Position numbers and translations under genes: made by a program. The notes beneath the pieces are model-generated. The model saw nothing but the letters and a program-made list of their open reading frames with translations. It was not told the DNA's origin and searched no databases. From Dromiciops gliroides (Eukaryota; Chordata; Mammalia; Microbiotheria; Microbiotheriidae), in contig NC_057862.1 of the NCBI RefSeq assembly GCF_019393635.1, positions 154,722,562-154,786,561 on the forward strand: 64,000 bases of DNA, given 5' to 3'. Positions 22,291-33,369 of this stretch are shown here, piece after piece. Within the stretch, counting starts at the first letter, position 1. Every line of letters starts with the position of its first letter.

Positions 22291-22465
22291 ATTATGGAAT
22301 AAAATAAGCAATTCCATAACGTCATATAACTTAAAAAAAGATTTCACATGAAACTGCAGATCTATTATATACAACTTGCTATCCCTTTTAAACATATAGT
22401 AAAGTTATCGTTATCATGTCAATTTCTTTTTCCCCCTTTTTTTTCTTCCCTCTCCCCTCCCACCC

Positions 22466-22895
22466 TAGAGATGGCTACCATTAGACACAAATACATGTAT
22501 GTGTATATGTATTCATGTGTGTATGTATATATATATGTATAAATATGCCTATATGTAGAGATGGCTACCATTAGACACAAATACATGTATGCGTATATGT
22601 ATTCATGTGTGTATGTATATATATATGTATAAATATGCCTATATGTAGAGATGGCTACCATTAGACACAAATAGGTATGTACATGTATGTATGCATGTAT
22701 GTGTGTGTGTGTAAATATGCATATATGTAGAGATGGTTAACATTAGACACAAATAGGTATATGCATGTATGTATGCATGTGTGTGTATATATGTATAAAT
22801 ATGCATATATGTAGAGATGGCTAGCATTAAACACAAATGGGTGTATGTGTGTATGTATGCGTGTGTGTGTGTGTGTGTGTGTGTATAAATATGCA
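22466..22895. repeat. L1-derived minisatellite, five units of 82-90 bp
   Basis: Units begin with TAGAGATGG(C/T)TA at 22466, 22556, 22646, 22728 and 22812. Each unit has a CATTAGACACAAAT-like block and an ATGTATGTGTATAT-type tail. The first two repeats are nearly identical (period 90). A single unit-like block is present in the other L1 copy near 4290-4320. Confidence 0.9.
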
Positions 22896-22910
22896 ACACC
22901 TGGCCCACCC

Positions 22911-23474
22911 TGAAGTTACATATGCTACTGAGATCAGAAGGAAAACTCTCCATAGGCTGTTTTTGAAGGACCTCCCCTTTTGGGGGAGGAAAAATTGAAC
23001 GCTCCCTGAAGGGAGGCAGAGGGTTCTTCTGGGATGCTAGGCGTCTTCCATAACTGGCTCTAGGTCTTCTGGCCTTCCGGTGGTGGTTCGTTCTCTGGCT
23101 CTCCAACTGTCCAGGTGTTGGTGAGTTAATTATGGAAGACCCTAAATTCTTTTGAACTAGCTTAATTGGAAATGGTCTGGGATTGCATAGGTTAAGTTTA
23201 GAGTTAGCATTTATCTGTATTTCTATTTTCCTATTTCCTTATCTTTGATTTTTATTAGTTTCACCTTTGTTGTTTAATTAATTCTCAAGTAATAAAATCT
23301 GATCCTTTTGTGAACTAAAGTTTAGAGGCTCCTTTCTTATTGGCCTGGGAGAAATATCTAAAAAGGGCAGTTCACAGGGGACAGTGAACCTAAAAGGGGC
23401 CCTCATATTTCTGGGACCCCAATATTAAGGCGAGTCACCCAAATAACACTCCGTATATCAAATTTTGGCCTTCA
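22911..23474 (+). mobile_element. Solo LTR, group A
   Basis: Homologous over its whole length to 48565-49109. Shared marks: GAAGGACCTCCCCTTTTGGG, TTTCTATTTTCCTATTTCC, an AATAAAA signal near 23290, GAGGCTCCTTTCTT, TTAAGGCGAGTCACCCAAAT. Ends TG ... CA. No clear target duplication; the left edge is uncertain by about 10 bp. Confidence 0.75.
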
Positions 23475-23759
23475 CCATACCATTGGACAACAAATAGTTG
23501 TATAAATATAGATATAGAATATGTATATGTATGTATATGTATATACATATGCATATCTATGTAAAATTGTTCTATCCATACTTCTGTTTATCAGTTCTTA
23601 CTCTGATAGTATCTTTCTTCATATGTCACTTATTCATAAACCATTATTGCTATTACTGAAAACACTATTCTCTTGGTTCTGCTCACTTCACATTTCACCA
23701 TTTCATGTAAGTCTTTCCATGCCTTTCTTAGGTCATTGAACTCATCATTTCTTATAGCA

Positions 23760-23880
23760 TGGGGTCCTAATATCACCTACCTCACAGGGTTGTTTGTGAG
23801 AATCAAATAGGATAATATTTGTAAAGCACTTAGACCAGTACCTGGCATGTAGTAGTTACTTAACAGATGCTTGTTCCCTT
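23760..23880 (+). mobile_element. MIR-like SINE 3' half
   Basis: CACCTACCTCACAGGGTTG, AATATTTGTAAAGCACTTAG and CCTGGCATGTAGTAG. Confidence 0.8.
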
Positions 23881-24359
23881 CCCCTCTGCCTAATCAAGTG
23901 GCTACAATTACTTCGATTCTGTTATTTGGTTTTAGGTTGGAATGTTGGGAATCTTGTGATAAACCATCTGGGAGGGGTTGAGTCAGATGGTTTTATTGCT
24001 GTTTTAAGAGCCTCTGGACAATTCCTTGTGGAAATAATGTCCAATTTGGGCAGGAATGGAGCATCTTGCAGAATGTTTCAGGAAGCGAGGGGGAACACAT
24101 GGTTGGACTTTAATGATGAGCTGCTCAAACTCCATGGTGGGCCAGGATTGGGTTTTATTGAATCTAAATTTCCATGTCCTCCCCCCAACCTTCTCTTAAT
24201 CTCTGTTAACTCCATCTTCTGGTGCAAGCAGTCTCTTTGAAAGTGGGGATTTGGGGGAATAGAGTCAAGCCAAAAACTAACTCATCCGAGCAGCCTTCAT
24301 TTCAGAGGTTAATTTCAGACCCTTTGAACAATTAATCAAAATAAAAGACATCACCAGGG
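23881..24359. other. Repeat-poor sequence
   Basis: A 104-residue frame (23926-24240) has no domain that I recognise and no splice support. Possibly conserved non-coding DNA. Confidence 0.35.
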
Positions 24360-24525
24360 ACTTTTTTATAATCCAACCTAATTCCCTCAATTTTCAGAAG
24401 GAACAAAGGCCTAGAGAGGTAAAAATAATTTACCTGAAGTCATATAGGTAGTAAGTAGAAGAGTCAGGATTTGAATCCAGGTCCTCTGACTCAAAACCCT
24501 AACACTCTTTCCAAGCATATAGTAG
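24360..24525 (-). mobile_element. MIR/THER1-like SINE
   Basis: GAAGGAACAAAGGCCTAGAG, CATATAGGTAGTAAGTAGAA, GATTTGAATCCAGGTCCTC. Confidence 0.75.
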
Positions 24526-25007
24526 AGCAGAAAGGGTGTTGGTTCTCTGATCTTCTGACTCTAGCATTCCTGACCTGAAGGAGCTTAACTGGAGAAACAA
24601 GACAAATATGCACACAAACGCACATAGAGAATGAATGTCTTATGTTTTGGAGTATAAGGGACAGAGTGATGGAGCAGAGGGAGATCAAGTGCGGGTAGGA
24701 GTCACCAGAGAAAGCTCAGTGGAGCATGTAGGACAGGAGTTTCACCTAGTAAGGGGCGAGGGAGGAAAGAAAGCATTTAAATACTGGGAAGGGGAGGATC
24801 AGTGGGGTGGAGGGTAAAAGATTCCATGAGCCAGATAGACTAAGATTTGAGCCTCTGGGAGGGTGGGCAAAGCAGAGGTTGTTTTTTTTACTACTCAAAG
24901 GGAAATTATTTTGAGAAAAGCAAGTGACTAGAAATTGTAAAAGGAGGAAAACTGAACGGAAGAAACCCCACATTTTAAGACAAGTCTCTAGAGTCGAGAC
25001 TTAGAAT

Positions 25008-25400
25008 CATAGGATTTACAACTGGAGGAAATCTTTGAAATCATCTAACCCCATCCCATCTTGTGTTGTCATTCAGTCATTTTTAGTCATGTCTGACCTT
25101 TTTTTAAACTCCATTTAGGGGTTTTCTTGGCAAAGATACTGGAGTGGCTTGCCATTTCCTTCTCCAGTTCATTTTATGGATAAGGAAACTGAGGCAAGAG
25201 GGATTAAGGGAGTTGCCAGGGTCACATAAATACTAAGTGTCTGAGGACAGATTAGAACTCATGTCTCTGACTTTAGGCCAGGTACTCTATCCATAATGCC
25301 ACCTAGCTGCCCCTCTTTTTTATAAATGAGAAAACAGAGGCACAAAGAGATGATATCATTTTTCCAGCATCCCACAGGAGAGCTCTTGGCTCTGGACCTG
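25008..25400 (-). mobile_element. THER1-like SINE split by a long CORE-SINE
   Basis: 25008-25060 (GAATCATAGGATTTACAACTGG) and 25320-25400 (AATGAGAAAACAGAGGCAC) are two halves of one old SINE, with a younger one (25064-25313) between. Confidence 0.75.
25064..25313 (-). mobile_element. Long CORE-SINE (MAR1-like)
   Basis: TTGGCAAAGATACTGGAGTGG is intact; GAGGCAAGAGGGATTAAGG; head CACCTAGCTGCCCC. Confidence 0.93.
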
Positions 25401-25439
25401 GGAAGTATGTATGAGAGGTCTTTCCACAATACAAAATGT

Positions 25440-26122
25440 GAAGTCCAAAGGATGCCAGCTGGGCTACTTTCCTACTTCTGTGACCTCAGACAAGAATCTG
25501 AACTTCTTCAAGCCTCAGTTTCTGCATGTGTCAAAGGTAGGGTGGTTTCTAAAGTTTCTTCCAGTTTAAAATCTTATGATCAAGGGTTCATGTTAGGATT
25601 GTTTAGAAAATCATTGACTCCTTCCCTGTCAGTCCCTGTTTTGTGACCCAGAATCTCTCCCTTTGCCCTTCTCTAGTTTCAACCAATTGAGCTCTGTCTT
25701 GGGTGTCCCTGTCAGCACTTCGCTATTTTCCAGAACCAGCAAATGTTTTGAAGATGGGGATCTTCAGCATCATCCAAAAAAAGAATCCAATTTCCTGCCT
25801 TTTCTCCCTATTCAACCTAATGCTCCTTCACAAACTCCAACCACCCACATCCCCTCACAATTTCTTTGTTTCTTTTTTATTCTTTGGTTTTCTTATCTCT
25901 ATTTTCCCTTTCAGGGAAAAGGTATTTTTTCCTACCTTTTCTGTAAGCCAAAGAGTGTTGGACTTGGTATGAAAAACCCTGGGCCTGAGTCTTCTGCTTT
26001 TTCCCTCCCAGCTCTGTGACCTTGGGCAAACTCTCTTTGGACCCATTTCCTCAAGTGTAAAATGAAAGGATCAGAGCCGATGATCCCTAAGGCCCTTCCA
26101 CTTCCAGCATTTTGTGATTCCG
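25440..26122 (+). mobile_element. Two old MIR-like SINEs with unique sequence between
   Basis: 25440-25590 (AGCCTCAGTTTCTGCATGTG) and 25950-26122 (CTCTGTGACCTTGGGCAAAC, CCATTTCCTCAAGTGTAAAA, GGCCCTTCCACTTCCAGC). The 118-residue frame at 25663-26019 overlaps them and is not a gene. Confidence 0.7.
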
Positions 26123-26139
26123 CTCTCTGTATGACAAAC

Positions 26140-26345
26140 AGGGGGCGACATGGTGGCTCAGCCATTCAATTACTTGAGAAGAGCTGATGGGAGAAGTAGT
26201 GCATGTGAGCTGTCTCCATTAGCCGAGGGAGCTAATTTCAGTGCCGGGGAATGTGACAAAAGTGATTATTCTAACCTCTGGCTCTTGAGAGAGCTGACCC
26301 TCCCAGCGAGAACATCATTTGAATTGCATGAAAACTGGCTCTTAA
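26140..26345. promoter_or_regulatory. Repeat-free block, candidate conserved element
   Basis: Contains GCCATTCAATTACTTGAG, CCGAGGGAGCTAATTTCAG and AAAAGTGATTATTCTAACC, with no repeat. Conservation not testable here. Confidence 0.25.
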
Positions 26346-26479
26346 AAGAGCAGAAAACATGGCTTGTTTGTGTATGCCTCCGGTCTGAGTTCAACCCCCT
26401 TTCTTTGGCAAAGTGGAGGGGGAGGAATGTTGGAATGTGTCAGTATCTCCTTCCACAAGGGGCCTTGCATGTTAACATG

Positions 26480-26710
26480 ATTCTCTCTCTCTCTCCCCTT
26501 TCCCCATTTTCTTTTTCTTTTTCCTTCTTTCTCCCTGTCCTCCCCCTCTCTCTTTCCCTTCCATTCCTCTACTCTCTCCATTCCCCTCCTCCTGCCCCTC
26601 TCCTTTCTCTTCCTCTCTCTCTTTCCCTTCCCTCCCTCTTCTCTCTCCCCTTTCAATCACTCTCTCCTTTTCCCTCTTCCTGCCCCCTTTCTCTTCCTCT
26701 TTCTTTCTAA
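26480..26710. repeat. Pyrimidine (CT)-rich low-complexity tract
   Basis: CTCTCTCC/TTTCCC-type sequence over 230 bp. The overlapping 186-, 111- and 104-residue frames on both strands are produced by it. Confidence 0.95.
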
Positions 26711-27424
26711 ACTCTTCTTCTGAGCTAAAAGGACTATCCAGCCGACTGTAGGGAGAGGAGCAAGTGACAGATTGAAAAGGCCCCTGGTTGTATAGTATGT
26801 TACCCATTGAGTTTTTCAGCTGGAGTTTGCCCTTAATAAAATCAGATCCGCTTTTGGAGGTTGGATCTTAAGTAACACTTAGCTCATGAGCAAAACCAGA
26901 CAGTGTGGAACACTATTGGTTCCATGTGGGGGATATGTTTTTTAAATCACTTGGAAAGCCTTAGTTGGAGAAACCTGTGAAGAAACCAGTTCCTTTCCCA
27001 GTGGAAAGTTGAGAGCCCATGGAGAGGGTAAGGGAGGGTGTGCCAGCCCTCAAACAGACAAAGACAGCTCACTGAAGTTTGGGAATTCCAGCCGGAACAA
27101 AGAGATGGAAACTCATTATGGGGATGGAGACTTTGAAGAATCTAACAGAAGTAAATGGGGGAGGGTGGAGAAGAGGTGGGAAGAGAGGAAGGGAGGGGAG
27201 AATAGATAAATAAATTCATTCCACTTTTCCTCTGATTGGTACAAAGAAAAAAGTCTTCTTTAGATTCCTTCTTCCCTCACCCCCTCACCCCCTCACCCCC
27301 CAAAATATCCCAAGATCTTGTAAAAGGAAAGATTGTTAAAACCAGGAAATGCTTTATTGGATTATGCCACAGCCTCCTACAGACTTAATAAGGAGATAAA
27401 ACAGTTTTCTGTGTGTCTGTGAGG
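26711..27424. other. Mostly unique sequence
   Basis: Includes (CCCCTCA)3 at 27277-27298. No gene. Confidence 0.4.
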
Positions 27425-27600
27425 CAGTTGGGGTTGAGAAAAAGAGCTTTGCGCCTCCATTTAGGAGACATGGGTTGGAATCCAGACAAAAATCCGATAC
27501 TCTCAAACCCTTGCTATGACCCTGATTAAAACATTTAATCTCTTTGAGCCTCAGTTTTTCCCATCTGCAAAATGGGTATAATATAGTCCAGGGGTATGTT
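27425..27600 (+). mobile_element. MIR-like SINE
   Basis: ACATGGGTTGGAATCCAG, GAGCCTCAGTTTTTCCCATC, TGCAAAATGGGTATAATA. Confidence 0.75.
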
Positions 27601-27664
27601 GGTAAATGTTTTCACACCCAGCTGAGGGAGGTGGGGAATGTAGCTTCTACACACATTTCACTTT

Positions 27665-27795
27665 AATCTGCATTATTAACATTTCTCCCGTTATTTTCTT
27701 AGGTCTAGACAATCAACAAAACAATAAATCAAGCCCTGATTTAGGACTGCACATTTCTGTGGCATAAATGCTTACACTGGGAATTCAACAATAGG
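27665..27795 (+). repeat. Old dispersed repeat, paired with 12980-13112
   Basis: See 12980-13112; here ATTTTCTTAGGTCTAGACA and ACAATAAATCAAGCCCTGAT. Confidence 0.5.
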
Positions 27796-27834
27796 GCAAG
27801 CTGCCCTCCAGCACACCCCCAAGTTAGTCCTTCT

Positions 27835-27990
27835 AACTCAGAGGACGGTTGTAAGGATCAAATGAATTGATGCATTTTTGAAGCACTATACAAACTTCAA
27901 AGTGTTATGTAGATGTCAGCTAGTTTTGCTAGTCACATAACCTTGGGAAAATCACTTAACCTCTCTGGGTTTCATTTTCCTCATTTGAAC
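27835..27990 (+). mobile_element. MIR-like SINE pieces, rearranged
   Basis: A 3' half (GGTTGTAAGGATCAAATGAA) precedes a core (AACCTTGGGAAAATCACTTA), so two copies or a rearrangement. Confidence 0.65.
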
Positions 27991-28436
27991 AATGCGGCTG
28001 TTAATAGCGAGACTACTTTCCTCATTGTCTCCAAAGAAATAAAGTTGTGGGCCACACACAGAGAAGTGTGTGAGGGAAATTAGTAGCCTGCAACATATAA
28101 CCCAAAATGTAGAAGTAGAATAAAGGGCAGCATCGGAGAGATGTATGAGCAAGAAAAGGGGGAGGGTGGTCCGTTCATGGAGGGTGAGGGAGGGATCAGT
28201 GAGAAACAAACAGCCTGGTCTCTCTTTTGGAGTTCCGAAAGAAGGTCCCAAGAACATTGGGGAAGACCCCCTGGGGAAAATTTATGGGAGGACATAGACA
28301 AAACAAGAGTCACACGGTATGTGAAAGACAGATTGGGTCACAATCTGGAAGGCATAATAATCACATCACTGAGAGGGAAATGCATCTAAGGATCAAAGTA
28401 AGCACCTCCCTTACAAAGTCATTTCCGGTAAAGTAC
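27991..28436. other. Unassigned sequence
   Basis: Several overlapping frames of 73-101 codons on both strands, none recognised. No repeat named. Confidence 0.4.
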
Positions 28437-28683
28437 TTTAGTGGATAGAAGGGGATTTGGAGTTAGAAAGACTTGAGTTTAAATCTCACCTCACATCCCA
28501 AACTATCAGTTGTGTGAGCCTGGGCAAGTCACTTAATGTCTATTTGCCTCAGTTTCCTCATCTGTAAAATGAGCATTATAATAGAGCCTACCTCACAGTT
28601 GTGAGGATTAAATGAGATAACATATATAAAGTGTTTTGTACACCTTAAAGAGCTATATAAGTGCTAGCTATTATTATTATTAG
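28437..28683 (+). mobile_element. MIR-like SINE with 3' extension
   Basis: GTTAGAAAGACTTGAGTTTAA, GAGCCTGGGCAAGTCACTTA, GTGAGGATTAAATGAGATAA and a terminal (ATT)n. Confidence 0.92.
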
Positions 28684-28779
28684 CTAGTATAATGAGGACA
28701 AATATAAAATGTGAGTTAATGTTATTTATTCTTTCAATTCTGACTGTACTTCCTTTCTCCTTGAACTTCCACATAGAAT

Positions 28780-28940
28780 TGTAACCTGAGGTTACAGAGC
28801 TAGGAGAAAATTTGAAGCTTCCTCCAAACTTCTAATTTTACAGATAAACTAAGACCCAGAGAACTGAAGTGCCTTTTCCAAGGTTACACAATGAATGAGT
28901 CAGTGGCAGATTCAGAACTAGAACTCAAGTCTTAATGCTG
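28780..28940 (-). mobile_element. MIR-like SINE
   Basis: AATTTTACAGATAAACTAAG, CAAGGTTACACAATGAATGA, AACTAGAACTCAAGTCTT. Confidence 0.7.
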
Positions 28941-29096
28941 TGTGGAAACTTGGTGATTTAAGTGCTTTGGGGTTATCCATGGTGCTGGATGTGACTGGTT
29001 ATGTACTACAACTGTGGGGATGACTCTTTACCTGTCTAAGAAATTTACTTCCCAGAAACAGTCAAAAGAAAATCATTTTTTTTCCACATGTGTTTA

Positions 29097-29343
29097 GGGG
29101 CAGGTAGGTGGCATCAGAAAGACCTGAATTCAAATCTGACCTCAGAAACTTGCTAGCTGTAAGTGACCGTGGGCAAGTCACTTAGCCTATTTGTCTCAGT
29201 TTCCTCATTTGTAAAATGTGGATAATAATAACTCCTACTCCCAGGGTTGTGTGAGGATCAAACAAAATAATAATTATAAACTGCTTAGCACAATGCCTGG
29301 CATATAGTAAGCTTTATATAAACATTACCTATTATTATTATTG
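29097..29343 (+). mobile_element. MIR-like SINE with 3' extension
   Basis: GGGGCAGGTAGGTGGCATCA, CTCAGTTTCCTCATTTGTAA, AATGCCTGGCATATAGTAAG, terminal (ATT)n. Confidence 0.92.
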
Positions 29344-29505
29344 TCATTTTCAGTCCATTATCTGTCTTACACATGGGACTATATTCCAGTTGCCAATTTC
29401 AGATTATTAGCCCTTCAGATTCTTCATCTAATTCCCTAGTGCCGAGACCAATATGCTGTCTCAATAAGTTACTTAAGAAAAGTGTTAAGAAAAGATTTCT
29501 GAGGA

Positions 29506-29650
29506 GGCAGCTAGATGGTGCAGTGGATAGAGTACCAGCCCTGGAGTCAGGAGGACCTGAGTTCAAATCTGGTCTCAGATACTTAACACTTACTAGCTGT
29601 GTGACCTTGGGCAAGTCACTTAATCCTCATTGTTCAAAAAAAAAAAAGAT
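29506..29650 (+). mobile_element. Short CORE-SINE (WSINE1-like)
   Basis: GGCAGCTAGATGGTGCAGTG to CACTTAATCCTCATTG and an A11 tail. Confidence 0.95.
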
Positions 29651-29801
29651 TTCTGTACTTACAATACCTACCTCCTTATCTCTTCTTCCAAGAAGGCCAA
29701 ATTCCACTTCTCCCTGAAGCCTTCCTGGACCACACCAGCTGTATATCCTCTGTCTTTGTTTGGATTCTTATCTTTCTCACTTCCTTTGGAACTTAGCAAA
29801 A

Positions 29802-30073
29802 CAATAATAACTAATATTCACATATCACTTTAAGATTTACAAAATTCTATATATGTATGTGTATCATATACATGTATATATCTTATCTGATTCTCAAAAC
29901 AAACTCTGTGAGGTAGGTGCTATTATTATCCCCATTTTACAGAAGAGAAAATTGAGTCTGAAAGTTAAGTGAATTGCCCAGGGTTACATAGTTTGTGAAT
30001 ATCTAAGGCAGGATTTAAATCCAAATCTTCCTAACTCCAAATTCAGTGTTCTCTCCACTAAGCTAACTAGTTA
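29802..30073 (-). mobile_element. MIR-like SINE with 3' extension
   Basis: CCCCATTTTACAGAAGAGAA, GTGAGGTAGGTGCTATTATT; a TATATG-rich insertion lies at 29845-29885. Confidence 0.88.
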
Positions 30074-30084
30074 CCTACAATGTA

Positions 30085-30240
30085 TACACTGTATTATATT
30101 GTTCATTATCTTTTCCATTAATGTATGTCATATGTTTACAGTTAGTCTTTTACTTCTTTTTCCTACCCAGAGAACCTAGCTTAATATCCTCCAGGGTTAA
30201 TAAAATGGGTGCTTAATGAATATTTGTTGATTGGTTAATA
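30085..30240 (+). mobile_element. L2 3' end
   Basis: ATAAAATGGGTGCTTAATGA then ATATTTGTTGATTGG, the terminal L2 motif. Confidence 0.65.
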
Positions 30241-30438
30241 ATAGGAGCATTAATTTCATTTGATATTTTTTAAAAAAATAAACTTTAAGTAGTGTTTTCT
30301 TTTATGCTAAATTTCCTTTGTCTACCTAGCAGAGGTTCTTAACATGAAGTCTGTGAACTTTTAGTTTTTCATATTTTGATGACTTGTTTCCTTTGCAATC
30401 CTACGTATTTTATTTGATTCCTTTAAAATCATTATTCT

Positions 30439-30586
30439 TTTCTTTCTTTTTGTGGGACAATGAGAGTTAAGTGACTTGCCCAGGGTCACATAGGTAGTAA
30501 GTGTCAAGTGCCTGAGACCAGATTCAAGCTCTGGTCTTCCTGAATCCAGGGCCAGTATTTTATCCACTGTGCCACCTAGCTGCTCC
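30439..30586 (-). mobile_element. Short CORE-SINE (WSINE1-like)
   Basis: Flanked by a 15-bp perfect duplication TAAAATCATTATTCT (30424-30438 and 30587-30601). Confidence 0.95.
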
Positions 30587-30601
30587 TAAAATCATTATTC
30601 T

Positions 30602-31192
30602 AAGGAGGAGGCATATGTTTCACCAGACTGGCAAAAAGATAGATGACATAAACAAAATTTAGAACCCATGCCTAGAGGATAACTCTGCCTACCACAAATG
30701 ACATTCTGACATTTAGAACAAACTGATCCTTTTTGAATTAGCAAAGAAGTGGAAACAAAGTAGATGCCCACTGATTGAAGAATGGCCAAACCAATTGTGG
30801 TACATGATTGCAACATAATATGACTTCTCCATAAAAAGTATGAAGAATTCAGAGAAGCATGAGATTTATATGAAATGATGCAGAATGAATTAAACAGAAC
30901 CTGGTAAACAATGTTCACAGTGACTACAACATCAGTAAAAAGAGAAAAAAAAAAAACACCTAACTAAACAAGATTGAACACTTGAATTGTTTTGACCAAG
31001 CTTGACCCCACAGAAATAAAGAGAAAATCTATCTTCCTTCTTTGCAGAGTTAGAAAGGTGGTGGTGGTGGTGGGGGGGGAATTATGAATGTGGAATACTG
31101 ATGATACTATAAAAAAAACCCTAAAAACCTGTTGATGTATTGTTTAGTTTTGCTGACTCGCTTTTTTCATCTTTCTTTTTTGAAGTGTTATC
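30602..31192 (+). mobile_element. L1 3' region, decayed
   Basis: AAGAAGTGGAAACAAAGTAG, GATTGAAGAATGGCCAAACC, AATGATGCAGAATGAATTAA are L1 ORF2-end/3'-UTR motifs in plus sense. A (GGT)n at 31062-31078 lies inside. Confidence 0.75.
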
Positions 31193-31200
31193 GTATAGGG

Positions 31201-31357
31201 AAAGCTTCGTAAACTGCGTGTTGTGACCCATATGGGGTCACATTACTGAATGTGGGAGTCACAAAAATTTGGCAACAGTAAAAGGTTATGTATAGCTATT
31301 TTACATACCTATACACCATGTAATAATTTCTTGTGCGAAAAAGTTTGAGAAGCCTTG
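31201..31357. mobile_element. Short non-autonomous hAT-like DNA transposon
   Basis: Ends AAAGCTTCGTAAACT and the reverse of CAAGGCTTCTCAAACT form an imperfect inverted repeat. Flanks GTATAGGG (31193-31200) and GCATAGAG (31358-31365) agree at 6 of 8 bases, fitting the 8-bp duplication of hAT elements. The centre has CATATGGGGTCACAT. Confidence 0.65.
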
Positions 31358-31365
31358 GCATAGAG

Positions 31366-31905
31366 TGCTAAACTCAGAGTCATAGAATCAGAGTTCTGAT
31401 CCTATCTAAGACATTTACTAGCTGTGCAATTGAGCAAGCCACTTAATATTTCTCAGCCTCACTGATATCTTCTGTAAAGTGGGGATGATAATATTACTTT
31501 CCTCACAGGGTAGAGGCATCTAGGTAAGGTATTGGGGAGAGTGCTATATTTGGAGTCAGGAAGATCCGAGTCCACATCTTGCTAGATATTTACTGCTAGG
31601 TCTCTACTAGCTATGTGACCATGGGCAACATATTTAACTCCTCTGTGTCTAAGTTTCCTCATCTCTGTTGAGTTTGAGATTTTAACAAAAGAGTAAACTG
31701 AGGCAGGTCTCTGAGAAAGATAACATTTCTTAGCAAGGACATGCTATAAAAAGAAAGAGTTGTATTTTATGGCCTCAGAGGTACTTCTGAACTCTACACC
31801 AATCTTCCTATATGGTTATTGTGAAGGCCAAATGAGATAATAGATGAAAATCTCATTGCAAACCTTAAAGTGCTATATAAATGCTAGTTATTGTTATTAT
31901 ATTTA
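31366..31905 (+). mobile_element. Cluster of MIR-like SINEs
   Basis: 31366-31510 (CAGAGTTCTGATCCTATC, TCTGTAAAGTGGGGATGATA), and a second copy 31515-31670 whose 3' half resumes at 31800 (GTGAAGGCCAAATGAGATAA, GTGCTATATAAATGCTAG); about 130 bp of other sequence splits it. Confidence 0.75.
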
Positions 31906-32085
31906 TTTACTACAAGAACAGCTCCTTGGGTCAGGTAAGGCAGAGGAGTGTATTTTGAAATAAAGGTGATATGAAAACAAAGATATCAATAATAATAATT
32001 AGAATTCATATAGCCCTTTAAGTTTTTACAAAGGTCTTTGCAAATAATTAATTTTTTCCTCACAACAACTCTGGTAGGTAGGTTG

Positions 32086-32551
32086 TGTGAGATTTAAAAT
32101 TGGATATTAGATCATAAATCTCCCCTACTTAACCTTTCCCTTAATTTATCTCCCAAACTAGTAAATGGAAGAAGCTTTTGGTTTTCTAGATAGACCTTTT
32201 TATTTATTGTTATGGTAGTCACAAGGTGATGTTGATTAGAAGGATAGGAAAGTAGAAACACAATACAAATCGTCTTAAGTCTAAGCTTAGTCTATATTCC
32301 TTATAAAAACTCACCAAACCGAAAAGGCCACCTTTTGAGAGAGCCCGTCTGTGCCGCGCGTCAGGAGTCCCGCCAAGCAGGCAAAAGCCCCTACTTCCGT
32401 TCACTCCACCCCGGAAGTCAAGTGCCCCGCAGGCAGTCTGACATGCGCAGCAGGTGGACTGTTCATCTCCTCCCCAAAAGGGTGGTCCTTGAAAAACTGG
32501 CGTCTTTCAGTTATCCTAACCGACTGTTAAAAACTTTCATATTTTACCACA
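32086..32551 (-). mobile_element. LTR, group B (3' LTR on minus strand)
   Basis: Homologue of 53213-53733. On the minus strand it starts TGTGGTAAAA, has CpG-rich sequence at 32340-32460, AATAAA near 32200, and ends TTTTAAATCTCACA. It is preceded on that strand by the polypurine tract AAAGGGGGGAAA (32552-32563). Confidence 0.8.
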
Positions 32552-33369
32552 TTTCCCCCCTTTGCTTCCTCAAGAAACGGAATGTTTCCTTGATGGAACA
32601 GTAAAAAGAATATAATAACTATTGCTAACTAATAATATGTGAACAACAATATAGAAAAGGAAGAGAGGAAAGTTTTGTCCAGAGGGGCGATTTTTTTTTT
32701 TCCTCATGAACCGACGCTTTGACATTAGTCTTGCAAAGGGAGAGCCTCTGCAGAGAGTACATGTTACAGATAGTATATATTATAACAGAAAGGAGATAGT
32801 AAAAGCTAATAAAGCAAAACAGTTCATATAAAGTCTCTGAGTTCTCTTGTCTTCTTGAAGTGGTAAGATGTCATCAGGAGGAAACTGGATTCTGGTCTGG
32901 AAAACTGGATTCTGGACTCTGGTCTGGATTCTGGACTCTGGACTCTGGTCTGGAAAGCTGGATTATCTTCTTTAACTGTTTGAATTGCTGTATTTTTTAC
33001 TAAACCTTAGCATAGCATTGTCAATGATCAAATTAATAAATTCCATTACATTCCCTCCTTTATATCCTTAGACTTCTAATAGAGGGTTGAGGTAGTTATG
33101 CAATCTGTAACACTTTTTACCACCATGTGTCTGGATCAAAGCCAAATTTAGTATGTGTTCATGACACCTGAAAATGTTATGGAAAGGTTATCATACCATA
33201 TCTCATGGTTCCGAGACAGCCAGTGATTGTGCTAGGCCACAGGTGAGTTCAACTGAGTGAGATAAAAAGATAATTAAGTTCAGTTAAATTAGGTTAAATT
33301 AGGAGGGAGAGAGGATGAATACTGGACTGTGCCTAGTAATTTTGTTTCTTGAGGAACAACAGGGGGGAC
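32552..33369. mobile_element. ERV internal remnant between two LTRs
   Basis: Both ends carry the same inner motif TTTCTTGAGGAA next to a G6 tract, in opposite sense: minus at 32566-32577, plus at 33345-33356. Between them lies AT-rich sequence with a CTGGATTCTGG-type minisatellite at 32883-32965. No viral protein frame seen. Confidence 0.65.

Larger units (their letters stand above)
22291..23757 (-). mobile_element. L1 3' region with minisatellite and LTR insertions
   Basis: The inverted counterpart of 4176-4680: TTCACATGAAACTGCAGATC, ACAACTTGCTATCCCTTTTA, then TAGAGATGGCTACCATTAG. After the minisatellite and an LTR it continues at 23478 and ends with CATTTCATGTAAGTCTTTCC and TCATTTCTTATAGCATGG, further into the L1 body. 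Confidence 0.75.

Noticed and set aside
22419..23106. Tyrosine/threonine/histidine-rich minus frames
   Set aside because: Translation of the L1-derived minisatellite and LTR.
26150..26807. Open frames of 104-186 codons on both strands
   Set aside because: They run through a CT-rich low-complexity tract; composition is S/P/L or R/E/K/G only.
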